A program made the translations under genes and the position numbers. A stretch of 64,000 nt of DNA from Dipteris shenzhenensis (lineage: Eukaryota; Polypodiophyta; Polypodiopsida; Gleicheniales), in the NCBI GenBank assembly GCA_047967505.1, contig CM106538.1. One strand, written 5' to 3'. How positions within the stretch are numbered: the first letter of the stretch is position 1; each line of letters opens with the position of its first letter. Below the pieces are notes generated by a model, which was not told the DNA's origin, did not search any database, and saw only the letters and a list, made by a program, of their open reading frames with translations. This document shows positions 1 through 11,324 of the stretch, piece by piece.

Positions 1-382
1 GTAAACTGGTACGCTCCGTTTGGGCTACTTGTTTTGAGCGGATTGGAGCTCTAGATACCGTTATAGGGGGTACTTGATGGGTGGATCACTTCCTTAAAAT
101 CTTATTCCGATCCGACTTCCGGTTGTGTAGAACGGGAATCCCTTTTTCTCACGGTTTAAGGGTACATTCACATGGGAGGGGGGATGGGGGGGGGGAAAGA
201 GAACACCCCGTTCGCCGTTCGCCGTTGAAGGCCAAAATTTTTCAGAAAAAATCCCTTGTCTCAGAACCTCGAGATTGGTCAGTCGTGATCCTTTTCCGCC
301 AACCTCTCTTGCGAAATCCGTCATTCGCAACTGTCGCCCTCTTCTCGTCCCGCTCGTGGATCGTCGCCGCTCTGATACCAAA
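1..382 (-). other. Leader of an LTR element leaving the window on the left
   Basis: This segment lies just inside the LTR at 383-849. On the minus strand it starts with a primer-binding site and then runs toward the left edge, so it is read as the 5' leader, possibly the start of gag. A minus-strand open stretch covers about 94-330, but no gag motif is recognisable in it. The superfamily cannot be told from what is visible. Confidence 0.5.
369..380 (-). other. Primer-binding site (initiator tRNA-Met type)
   Basis: The minus strand reads TGGTATCAGAGC, the usual plant LTR-retrotransposon site complementary to the 3' end of initiator tRNA-Met. It sits 2 bases inside the LTR end at 383, which shows that the LTR is a 5' LTR and that the element extends to the left. 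Confidence 0.75.
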
Positions 383-849
383 TGTGAAGATCCACACTTT
401 TCGAAAATGCAAATGTGTGTAATGCATGCAGAATTTGAATGCCGATTGGCCCTCCAATGGGGAAGAGCGCCCTCGTGAGAGTACTTATTTCTTTTTCGAT
501 CTACATGCAAGGTGGGAGAGAGATGACGGATGAATGCAATGTGGTAGAAAGAATGCTACGTGAGATTCACAATGAAAGGGTGATACCCTTTCATTAATGT
601 CCCTTGAGATCACTCAAGTTCCATCTTCCCATTTACACCTACCCTTAGCCTATGACCCATGCACCTACCATTCAATGCACTCTAATGCACCCTTTCCCTT
701 TCCTATTGCCCCTAGGACCTAGACACGTGTGTGCACATCTTTATTACTAATCATTGGCCAATGTTACATAGTTTTGGCGGTACTATTTACACCGCTTGAT
801 CGATCATAAATACAAACATATAACCGCAGCATCAAATTGGCGCCTAACA
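383..849 (-). repeat. 5' LTR of the element leaving the window on the left
   Basis: A 467-base segment is bounded by TG at 383 and CA at 849. On the minus strand it begins TGTTAGG and ends just before the primer-binding site. No second copy is in the window, so the boundaries rest on the terminal dinucleotides and the adjoining PBS. It differs from the LTR at 5246-5506 and belongs to another family. It lies about 20-60 bases from the broken end of the neighbouring copia pol, which suggests insertion into that element. Confidence 0.6.
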
Positions 850-870
850 ATAATAAAGTTCTAATGACTA

Positions 871-3495
871 TTAATTAACTAAATAATCATTTCTCTTGTC
901 ATGACATTCAGTTGGACTGTTGTGCAGCCCCTTGCTGGTCAAAAAGGCATGAATTTTTGCATACCATGCACGTGGGGCTTGTTTCAGTCCATACAAAGCT
1001 TTATTCAGCTTGCATACTTGAAGTGCATTTCCTGAAATTTCAAACCCTGGAGGTTGTTTGACATAAACCTCTTCCAACAAGTGTCCATTAAGGAAGGCTG
1101 TTTTTATGTCCAAATGATGAACATTCCATTGAAAATTTGCAGCCATTGCTATAACTGACCGCATGGTTGTCATTCTGGATGTAGGAGCAAAAGTCTCCTC
1201 ATAGTCTATGCCCTTTCTCTGAGCATATCCTTTTGCAACCAGCCTTGCCTTGTACCGATCAATGGTGCCATCTGGCTTTCTTTTAACTTTGAAAACCCAT
1301 CGTGTACCTATGGCATGTTTACCTGGTGGCAAATCGACAACTTCCCATGTCTGATTTTTCTGAATGGACTGCAACTCATCGTGCATGGCATTCATCCAAT
1401 GCACATTATCCTGTGCCTCTTCAAATGTCTCAGGTTCCTCCTCATCAATAAGAGTACCTGCGTAAGCTGATTCAACTGAAAGAGCACCTCCCCCATGCCT
1501 TACTGCACTTCGAGTTCTGCCACGTAATGGAGCATCAATTTTACTCTCCTTGAGAGTTTGTAACAGCCAATTTGGGACTGTTTTTGCTGCATGTATATCT
1601 GCAATTTCTTGCTGAACAACCTCTTCCATGGCTTGTGGAGGTGGTAAGACATCCTGTGGCTGAATCAGAGCATGTGGAGGTATCTGAAAATTTGCATCAG
1701 ATACATCAGCAGGGGAACCCAAGGCAATGGGTAGTAACCCCTCAAAGACATCATCGGAAGAAGAAGGCAAATCAAATTCAGCTTGAGTATGAGCTGAATT
1801 TTCTGAAAATATAACATCTCTACTGACAATAATCTTGCGTGTGACAGGATTGTAGAGACGGTAGCCCTTGCTCTCTGCACTGTACCCAACAAAAATGCAT
1901 TTGATTGCCTTATCAGATAACTTATGCCGAAACTCAACGGGCACATGAGCATATGCAAGGCATCCAAAGACACGGAAATGATCCACAGAAGGCTTTCTTC
2001 CTTGCCAAACTTCATAGGGAGTCTTGGTCTTCAAAGCTTTTGTGGGTGCCCGATTCAAAACATAATTGGCACACATGAGACCTTCAAGCCAAAATTCGTG
2101 AGGCAATTTTTTGCTTTTTAGCATACATCTATCCATCTCCATAAGAGCACGATTTTTCCTCTCAGCTTTGCCATTTTGCTGAGGAGTTAGCCTCACTGTA
2201 AGCTGATGTACAATGCCCTTGTCTTTCAAAAAAGCATCAAAATCTGCAGACAAATACTCCCCTCCTCTATCTGTGCGTAATGTCTGTATCTTGAGTCCGG
2301 ATTCATTCTCAACCATGGCTGCAAAGTGTTTGAAAACCATAAACACTTCTGATTTGCGTTTCAGCGCATAAACCCAAGTGTAGTTGGAGTAGTCATCTAT
2401 AAAAGTGACAAAGTAAAGATGACCACCCAATGATGGAGTGCTCATGGGACCACAGACATCACTATGGATAAGCTGTAATTTTCGAACAGCTTTTACTGAT
2501 CCATCCTTCTTAAAAGGAGATCTGTTCATTTTACCAAGAATGCACCCTTCACAGGCATGTGGAGGAGGTGTTTCAAGAGGAGGCAATGCATCAACCATGG
2601 CATGTTTTTGAAGCATCATCAAGCTGCCATAATGCATGTGTCCATATCTGGCATGCCATAACTCCGCATTCTGCATAGCAGCAGTAGGAGTGGACACTGC
2701 AAGAGCATGTGCTGGTCTTTTCTCATACATGTCAAGCTGAAAAAGACCACGTAACAAAGTGCCAGAGTCATGCTCGCTGTCATGGACTGCACACTTGTCA
2801 TCTTCAAAAATGACCTGAAATCCAGCTCTGTTAAGAGTGGACACTGAAAGTAGATTTTTTGTGATACCAGGCATATACAAGACATCAGAAATTTTGAATG
2901 TTGAGGCATCAATGGCTGTAAGTTCAACTTCTCCTGTACCGCGAACTGAATAGGAGGAGTTGTTGGCACATGTGACCTTTTTACCAACCGGTGGTGGATG
3001 CAGAGATGTGAAAAGACACTTTCTGGAAGTGATATGCTTTGAGGCACCGCCGTCAAAATACCATGTATTTTGTGTCTCATTGACACTGAAAGCTGATGCA
3101 TCCTTGGAAGAATCATAAATGCATGTCAGAAAAGCATAAGAGTCATGATTACAAGTGGCTGTACTATCCGGAGCAGCCAACTGAGAGTCTGAAATGCAAG
3201 ACAAGAAGGCATAGTCGTGCTCCACAAAGTTGGATGTAGCTTGCTCATTGTCAGATGCACGAGGAGCTGAATCTGAAACAGCCATATCGGAGCTATTTTT
3301 CTTTTCTTTTGCAAGCCTTTTCTTGCATTCTCCAATGTAGTGACCTCGCTTTTTGCAGCAATGACATATTCCTTTCTTCTTGGGCTTACCTGCATCACCC
3401 TTAGCTTTTTGAGAAGGCTGTCCTGAACCACTGGAAGGCTGATTTGCTGAAGTCTTTGCCTGTTCCTTTACTTTAGGCTTGAATTTTGAAAGCAT
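871..3495 (-). pseudogene. Copia gag C-terminus plus pol (PR-INT-RT), 3'-truncated
   Basis: This open frame of 874 codons carries a CCHC zinc knuckle (CHCCKKRGHYIGEC, near residue 44). A retroviral-type protease site follows, reading DGGAS where the family normally has DSGA or DTGA. Next come the GAG-pre-integrase segment with paired His and Cys (HARYGHMH, CEGC), and the integrase core with IHSDV, FIDDYS, DRGGEY and TPQQNGKAERKN. The reverse transcriptase contains RWVFKVKRKPDG, ARLVAKGYAQ and HHLDIKTAFLNG, the last holding the first catalytic aspartate. Homology ends after the NSPT motif, before the YVDD box. The final dozen codons look like unrelated sequence read through to a chance stop. 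The frame probably begins upstream in gag; the start here follows a frame break. Confidence 0.9.
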
Positions 3496-4216
3496 GCATG
3501 TTCATGTGCTCGTGAAGCCATGTTTTTCTTGGTCTGCTCTTCCTGCAGCAGAAGTCCTATCAACTCGTGAAAATTGAGAGGATTTGTATCCCCCCTCAAC
3601 GACAAATTCAGCGAGGTATGAAAGCTGAGATAAGACTCAGGAAGAGAATTCAGAGTTGTGGTAATCATCTCTGAATCAGGAATGATCTCATCAATATTCA
3701 GTAACTGCTCTCGTAAATCGTGTAGCTTTGTGAGGTGCACTGACATGGAGTCACCCTCTTCCATATGTGTATGAGACAATTCTCTTTCAAAAAAGACACC
3801 CTGGCATCATTCCGAGCTGCATACATGCTCTCCAAAATATCCCATGCTGCCTTTGAGGTCTTACACGACTGGATATGCGGAATGATGAATCTTTTCACTG
3901 AAAGAGAAATACACGACAAAGCTAAAGTATCACGCGAATCCCATCTCTTCTGCTCTGGAGTGGTAGGTATAACTGCACCAATAACTTGTGCTGCAGCTGT
4001 ACCCTGTGCACGACCTCTGCCTCCTCCTTGTTGGGGAGGGGTATTAGGTGCCACATTTGCTGGCCGGAACTCATTTCCATTTACATAGTCCCACTAATTA
4101 CGAGAAATCAGAATATTGCGTACCATAAAACTCCAGAGGGAGTAGTTGGTACCATCTAGCTTATCCTCTTGTGAGAGACCACTGAACTGGAAATCATTCT
4201 GATTTTGCTGGGCCAT
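3468..4216 (-). pseudogene. Broken copia gag (UBN2-type)
   Basis: The likely gag start is the ATG at 4216 on the minus strand, giving MAQQNQNDFQFSGL and then DKLDGTNYSLW, the standard copia gag N-terminal motif. A stop near 4097 interrupts it. The frame resumes with a Gly/Arg-rich stretch and CKTSKAAWDIL at about 4054-3700, then shifts to another frame at about 3770 (HLTKLHDLREQL, LPESYLSFHTSL), and shifts again near 3480 into the pol frame. At least one stop and two frameshifts make it non-functional. Confidence 0.8.
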
Positions 4217-5230
4217 GTCTGAGAAAGAAAATACAGCAAATGCAAATCTGAATTCCCTTGCTGGGAATGGAGTGCACAAATCCCAAAAAATACAGCCAAA
4301 CACTGGCTAAAAATTCAACTCAAATCTCTGTAATGTCTCTGTCAGAAATTTGCCAGAGCATCCAATCTCTCCCAAAACCTGCCAAAAGTGCTTCAAAACA
4401 CTCACAGAAAGGCAGTGTGAACTAAATCTGTCAAATTGCTCTCTCAACACAAAAGCCCCAATTTGTGGCTTGAAATTGCAACCAGAAAGGGGCAAATGGT
4501 ATGAAAGCCCCAAATGTTGCACAAATTGCTCTCTGTCAGCAAAAGCCCCAAATTTTTTCAAGGAAATTGCATCCAAAAGAGGGCAAATTAACTGAAAGCC
4601 CCAAATTTGCAATTTGTTTGCCAAAGCTCCAAATGTGCTCCCAAAAATACAGCCAAACAATGGTTGTATGCACAAGAGCCTGAGAAAACTCTTTCCAATA
4701 TCCTCCTGCAAAGAAAATCCTGCAAAAATGCAACTTTCCAAGCCCACCTACAAAGTGACCAAATGTGAACTCAGTTTTACCTTCAAACTGTACGGACTAA
4801 CAGTACGGAGCTGGTTGTCCAGTTGAATGCAGTTGTACGGAAGTGTACAGCTCAGCCTGTACGGTCGAAATCCGTACACCTGTACGGATCTGACAGCGAT
4901 GTACGGCGAGCTGTACGAACGATGAGGTCGACACGTGCAGGTACGGACAATCGTACGGACAGCGCTGATGACGAGCTGGTATGAGCGTACGGAACTGTAC
5001 GACGAACAGTACAGTCTGGCGACGGGCTGTACGACTGACACGGCGACGATGGCGAACTGTGTACGGAAGGGGTTGTACGGCGTTTTGTACGGGGCAACCT
5101 GGTATGGACGTACAGAACAGCCTAGAATGGCTGTACGGAATGGTACGAAAGTTGCATGGGTTGGGGCTGTACGGCGACGATGCAGGAGGAGCTTGGGTAA
5201 GGAGCTGGGAGCACGTCCGGGAAGGAACAC
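4217..5230 (-). other. Long repeat-rich leader of the copia element
   Basis: About 1 kb of untranslated leader separates the PBS from gag. It has two parts. From about 4330 to 4680 there are loose degenerate repeats of a unit containing AAAGCCCCAAATTTG or variants. From about 4790 to 5180 the hexamer GTACGG occurs about 14 times on the plus strand, with further GTAC cores between. Open frames here on both strands are by-products of the repeats and show no protein motif. Confidence 0.7.
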
Positions 5231-5243
5231 TGCTCTGATACCA
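5231..5243 (-). other. Primer-binding site of the copia element
   Basis: The minus strand reads TGGTATCAGAGCA, complementary to initiator tRNA-Met. It starts two bases inside the LTR end at 5246. Confidence 0.85.
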
Positions 5244-5245
5244 AA

Positions 5246-5506
5246 TGTGAGAATAGGGAGAGAGCAAAGTGTGAGAGCAGGAGCAGGAGAGAGAGAGAGC
5301 TGAAAACGATAGATGCAATTAGATGAGTGTAGTACAACGAATAGAATGATAGGTTTTGTCTAAGTGACAAAACCTTATCCTTCACTAACCGTAGTTAGTG
5401 AACTAACTGTGGTTAGGGGGAAAAACCTCTTAGTGAGGGAAAAGTGTCCCTAACCTACTTATTACATTACATTGGTCACTGCTAAATTATAACAATAATT
5501 CTAACA
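5246..5506 (-). repeat. 5' LTR of the copia element
   Basis: This 261-base LTR begins TGTTAGAAT on the minus strand at 5506 and ends with CA next to the PBS at 5246. The segment carries a purine-rich stretch at 5265-5300. No partner 3' LTR is in the window, in keeping with the left truncation. Confidence 0.75.
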
Positions 5507-6440
5507 GTGCATACGGATCTAATTCCCGATCGTCAATATAAAATCTGTCAATGTGTGCAAGGCAAGGTGTGAACGGCATCATTTGTGCATGCATCTCTGC
5601 CACTGAACTGAAAAAAAGGCATCCCAAGCTGCTTTCTCAAGAGAGTGCATCATTTGTGCATGCATCTCGGCCACCGAACTGAAAAAAAGGCATCCCAAGC
5701 TGCTTTCTCAAGAGAGTGAATGCCACCTTCTTGCCCTCCTTTTTTGTTGGAAGATGACTTGACCGTGTTGAAATAAACCGTCAAACAGAAATTGGGGCCC
5801 AAGAAAGAAGTTCCTTTAAAAAAAACACACGTTCCCTCTGTTGTTGGAGACATGGAGGTTATGTCCACCACAAGGGGAAGAAAAGAATCTGAAACTTAAA
5901 TGCGACTTTTTACAAATTTTGAACATCGAGCTTGTATACCTGAATATAGAGAATGTCCCAAGTGACACTTGGATGAAGTTGATTACGAATCAGTTGCCTT
6001 TGGAAGCGATGAGGTAAACCACCAAGGCCTTGAATATTCCAGCTAAGTCTTCATCGGCGGAAGGAAGTAGACTAGAAAACCTTACCCAACCTAGTGGCGG
6101 AAACACCTCCCTCCTCCTCCTAGAGTAGTGGAGAGGAGGAAAACCCACAGGGGAAAGCGCCCCCACACCTGTGGAAGAGGATGCTCTATCGGTAGGAAAA
6201 CCAAGAACAGCGTCACTAAATGTAGAGGGCACAAACTCAGCCTCTCCAAAATCAGCCACAGGAGGGAAAGAGTTCCTTTGAACCAAACACGGTGCTGCTC
6301 CCTGCTTGTAAGAGAGGTGCAGAAGCAAGAGCCACATTTTTTCCTCGATAAAAAACAGGAGTCTGGAACGTTGAAGTGGAAGGGGGCTGCTGGGAAGGAA
6401 GGCAGGGATCTTGACATGGATATGAAGGAGCAACATCAGT
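5507..6440 (-). mobile_element. L1-type LINE relic (endonuclease region)
   Basis: Minus-strand readings include LAHIDRFYIDD near 5530 and GGQEGGIHSLEKAAWDAFF near 5690-5740, which match the endonuclease fragment at 36.4-36.7 kb (ARIDRFYVNDWAQ, GVREGGIHSLERASWDAF). A second stretch, 5940-6180, matches 37.62-37.88 kb at nucleotide level, for example around the shared AAGTTGATTACGAAT. It is therefore a copy of the same LINE family, decayed and lacking reverse transcriptase. Its right edge is uncertain. Confidence 0.65.
5576..5717. repeat. 71-bp tandem duplication inside the LINE relic
   Basis: Two near-identical 71-base units (5576-5646 and 5647-5717) differ at only a couple of positions. As 71 is not a multiple of three, the duplication itself breaks the endonuclease frame. 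Confidence 0.85.
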
Positions 6441-6665
6441 GGCCGGAACAGCTGCAGTGCCTCTCCAATTGGTTGAGCTCCTCCCTCCTGCTGTCACTAC
6501 TCTTTTTGCCCTCTACTGAGCCTGTCTTAGCAGAAATTTTTTTTGATCTTCTTGGACTCTGATTCTTAACCTATTTAAACTAATGTGATGATACTGCAGG
6601 CCTCATTTTAAAACGTAGTCCTGTTAATGGGAGCGAAATGCTGATTATCAACCTTTTTTCTGCAG

Positions 6666-6805
6666 GTGGATATTGATCCTTATGGTTCTCCTTCTATATT
6701 TCTGGACTCAGCAGTGCAGTCTGTTGCTGATGGTGGCCTTCTCATGTGTACAGCAACTGATATGGCTGTTTTATGTGGCAATAATGGAGAAGTTTGTTAC
6801 AGCAA
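6666..6805 (+). CDS. TRM1: TRM1 exon a (catalytic DPYG)
   Basis: The acceptor is TTTTTTCTGCAG ending at 6665 and the donor is GTATAT at 6806. It encodes VDIDPYG to VCYS and ends after two bases of a lysine codon (phase 2). The next intron is only 90 bases. No earlier exon was found between 1 and 6665. Confidence 0.93.
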
Positions 6806-9800
6806 GTATATGTTAACGTTATTTGTGGTGCTCTTTTGTGCTTACGGCAATGTGATTTGATCCTGTTGCAAAAGATTGACTTTCTATTTTGACAGGTATG
6901 GTGCTTATCCGGTACGAGCCAAGTATTGTCATGAAATGGCATTGCGGATATTGCTTGCTTGTATTGAGGTATTGCCAGGACATCCTTTATTTCTTTGTAA
7001 AATAAAATTGTTATGGCTGTGTTTCCATTTTCAAACCAATCTACGTATTATATCTTCTTTCTCTTTCATATCATCAAGGTGGAATTTGGAGCTTGTTTGT
7101 TGAAATGTTTTATGGATGTGGTGTTCCTTAAAAGGGCTACAATCCTATGCCAGGAATGTTTTGGTAATTTAGGTCCAGAAAGCTGGTTGGTGCTACTTAT
7201 CCCTATGTGAGTAGGTCAAGCAATTATCTACTGTAGTGTGTCGATAGGTGAATGCCGTTGCACATGCAAACACATAGTTTAAAATAGTTACAAACAAGCA
7301 TTACTAAGTAAAATGAAAAAAGAATGCACTTGTAAGGAAAGTGTAATGACAGGTACAAGCAGTAAAACTATTTGCAGGAAGAAGCTTGAGTAACTAAACG
7401 ACAAATATTATCTAAGATAGGCAGGTTTTTTACTAGTCAATACTTCACTCTCTGAAGGACACATCCGTGATAAATGTTCACTTCTAAAGAAGAAGAGAGC
7501 CACAAACCGAGAAAGAAAGAAAGAAAGAAAGAAAGAAATTTTATTAGAGTCTTCGGAAGACCGATGGGTCTATGAGACTGAAAGAAAACCTGATACAAAT
7601 CACAGTAAGGGTGGAGCTACTGAAACGAGCATCATCACCCATGTTTGATGGCAAGTACCATTGGTGGAGTCTGTGAGATATCATCCGGTGACTGTCGATG
7701 TCCGTCAGATATCATTGATGGAGTTTGTGAGATAATATGGATGACTGTCCATGTCCGTGAGCTGTGTTGTCAAGAAGGGAAACACTCATTGAGTTTGTAA
7801 CTAAAGTAGTATGTCATGTTAGCCGAGGGATGGTAATAGTCGTGGCCGATATAAATATATTGAAAGATTTTTCCAAGTCAAATTAGATCATAGCACAAAT
7901 TTTTCTCTTGCTCTTTTTAGAATGTATCTGACGATTGCTTGGGTCAGTTTGTATTTGTTGAGCTATACTTCATGTATAGCAGTGCCATAACAGTGTAATT
8001 TCTCATGTTCTTGTAGGATGCATAAAGAACTTTAGATTGATCTACCTCCTCTACATCTCAAATTTTCTATGTCTTCTTATTTGCAGAGCCATGCAAATCG
8101 CTACAAGCGGCATATTGTCCCAATTTTGTCTGTCTCCATTGATTTTTACATCCGGGTATTTGTTCGTATTTCCACGTAAGTTTTCCTGCTTTATTATTAT
8201 TTAATTGTCCTTGATTTTTGTGCTGGAGTTTGAGCATTTGGCAAAGTTTGAGGCAAATAACTGATGTTTAAAGGTGTCAACACTAAGGATTGAGGTATTG
8301 TAGCCTTGTTCCTTGCTGATTATGGTTGAAGAAAAAGGACCGTTTACGCTCAACTTATACTCAATTTGCTGGGTTGTCTATCCAGGTCCGCAAATGCTAT
8401 CAAATCCTCTCCAAGCAAATTGTCATACCTTTATCAGTGTGTTGGCTGTGATGCTTTTCACATGCAACCCGTGGGGCGTGTCATCTACAAGGTTTGAATT
8501 CTTCAAGCATTGGTCACTATCTGAAATGCTAAGAATATATGAGTGAGCACTGCCATCAAGCTTTGAATGTGTCGAGACTTAAATTTTCATCTTACAGTCT
8601 AAGAATTATTTGTGGTTCCTCAGCACTGGTGTTCTGGAATAGAGGGAACCAGGTGGGTGAAGGTGAGACCTTAAAATTTAAGCCTTAGGTTTTAGCTTGA
8701 ATGGTTGTTGGTTGATACAAGATGCGAGAGAAGAGTTGGTGGCCATCATATAGGCATTGACAATGGACACATTGATACTTGACTCTTCCAAGTAAAGGTG
8801 TACAAGAGGTATGGTCGAAAAAGTTTTGATCACCTTGATCACCAACACATGATGCTTTAGATGTTTGTCCTTCATGAAGTGCATCACCTTTGGGCTAACA
8901 ATGGCACCTGCCTTTCCTCAAAAAATCGATAATTTCCTTTTTCTAATGTGGCATACACGATTCCCTCTCCTATGTGATGGCCTTGAGTAGGCTGAAAAAA
9001 GGCCTTTGGTTCACAGTTATTGTGGCAAAACTGATTAGCTGGTGTTCTTGTTCCAGCAAATCCATTGGCCTTTGTGCATATGGTTCCTGGAAGACTAGGC
9101 CTGTGAAAATTCTGCCATGTGATATTATTGTCTCCTGGCTGCCATTAATCCATCAGGACTTGTATTATTATGTCCTTTTCTGGAATACGAGCTCTTGTGC
9201 AATTTGTTCTTGTAGACTCTCCATTCATTCTTTTCTTCACTCTTTTCTGTAGATCTGGGAATGGTGTTGCATTTGAGAGATGGTTTGGTGACTTTGATTT
9301 TGAGAAGAGATGACAGAAATAAGAACAGCATCTGTTAGGATATAAATAACCAGAACATTGGCTTATATTACATGATCCTTGCCTATCTGCATTCCCAGAG
9401 GCAATGCTGAATAAACTCATCAACAGTCAAGCATTGAGAGCAAGAAGGATCACAGCTCCCCAAGATGTTGGTGCAGTTACCGCCACCATGCAAAGGCTTT
9501 CCCTTGCAAATACATTCCAACAAGGGTCGCCTGAAGGGCTGAGCTCCACCCCCTTACCGTCTTGTCATTGAATGTTACTCATGCTATGCTTGTGCGGTGT
9601 CCCCCTTTCAGACGATACAAAGTGTGTCATCTGAATCCCATTCAATCTAGGGAGATTTTCCTTAATGAGATCCATTTTTTTTGCCATGCACCCATCTCTG
9701 GCATACCAACCTCAGGCAGCCCCCCTATGCGTAGACTCAGGGCAATGGCAGCCCTGGTTTCCTGTTCTGCAGTGCATGTACTGCTGCATTGCATTTCTAC

Positions 9801-11279
9801 ATACCTGTTTCCTATCTTCCATGTCAAGGACTTTCCTCTTCCTCTCCAAGGAGGCAAGTTGAAGTGTGACCTCTCGAAGCTCCTGCTGTAGAAAATAGAT
9901 CTGTTCTTGTGTGTCTAGACCTACTGCAAGTTTGCTCTGCTGTCTATGGTAGGCGATTGCTTGGGGAGGGGTGTCAAGGCAGTGGTGATGGAAGAGTATG
10001 ATGATCTCTCTGCTGGAGTCAAGGTGGCAAGGGCAGTGGCTGGTACATTCTGCTGTTCTTTTTTTTTTTTTTGCAAAAAAGAGACTTCTATTAAGTATTA
10101 AAGAAAACCGTTAGAGCAAGCTCCATACGGGAATACGGGATACACCATGCAATGCATGAAAAGCTCAAGAGCCAAAAAGAAAGGATTGGGGCTGATAGTG
10201 CCATCTCAATCCGGTAGCAACCTCCGAGAAAAAGGGAGAACCCCTCCAAACACAGTTCTCCTAGAAGAGGCTGCCCGTGAAGGGCCCTGCATGCTAGCCC
10301 ATATGGCTATCAAAGTGTGAACCGTGTCACTCCAAATACCCGTGAACACCTGTGATGGGTGTATTTGGGTGTCATCCAAGGCCTCTGTGCATCTGGCTCT
10401 CCAAATGTGCCAAGAGGAAATGCTAGCCAAAATCTCCCAAGAGGTGTCCACTGAAGCATGTGAAGCTCTGAAAGGAATATGTGGTACATGCTGAAGAGAG
10501 CAGGGCTCTATCTTCTGTTGGCGGATCGAGAGTGCCTAAGAAGAAGGCTCACCCTCATAAAACACCTGGGGCCCAGTAAGGGATAACCATGCGACTGAGC
10601 CCCAAGTCATGAAGAAAGGGGAAGTATGAAAAATGCTGAGTACCCGAGCAACTCCTTTCCAAACAATTCTCGCTTGATTGCAGTCCCAAAGGCAATATCG
10701 CATTGATTCCTCTGTAGAATGACAATGAGGGTAAGTGGGATCAGCCCCAAATCGTGATCTCCACAAGTTCACTGCAATCCCTCCATGAATAGAAAGCCAA
10801 AAGAAAAGAGTGATCTTTCTATTTCTGAGGGATTTCCAGAGCCTCCTCCAGAAATTCCTACGCAAATCTGCAGTGATGAAGAAGCTATCCCAATGGGGGG
10901 CTCTGGAGGGAATCCAACCTCTACTGCTCGGCTGAAATCTCTTGGCATTACCAACCGTGAAATGAAAGAAGGGAATCCCCCTCTCTTGGTGCCCATGATC
11001 TATTCACTCCCTCATTCTGCTGTTCCATTTTGGCCTAAGCTGAAAATCCTCCTGGCTGTTTTAACCCCTGAGCTGAGCTGGGGGATCAGCACAACTCAGG
11101 GTGGGAGAATAGAGGAGAGGAGAGTCCGTGTGAGGGGCAGGGAGTGAGCTGAAGAGAACTAAGGGGAGTTGTGACTGTAGGGGGGAGAGGGGGTGGGCCT
11201 GGAGAGGTTGCACAGGCTGGAACGGCAGTGGCGACGGCGATGTGGTGGGTGGCGGGCAGAGAGAGTGGGCGACAGATGG

Positions 11280-11324
<45 letters not shown>

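Larger units (their letters stand above)
871..5506 (-). mobile_element. Ty1/copia retrotransposon, cut off inside reverse transcriptase
   Basis: In minus-strand order this element has a 5' LTR (5506-5246), an initiator-Met PBS, a leader of about 1 kb, gag, and one long pol frame that stops inside reverse transcriptase. The C-terminal half of RT, RNase H, the polypurine tract and the 3' LTR are missing on the left. The order PR-INT-RT is diagnostic of Ty1/copia. Gag needs several frame changes, so the copy is dead even apart from the truncation. Confidence 0.85.

Noticed and set aside
4748-5318. Several overlapping open frames of 80-173 codons in the copia leader
   Set aside because: They are produced by the GTACGG repeats, occur on both strands and match no gag or pol motif.
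1-6665. Upstream TRM1 exons
   Set aside because: No reading with the N-terminal Trm1 blocks was found. The interval is filled by retroelements, so the earlier exons should lie left of the window.
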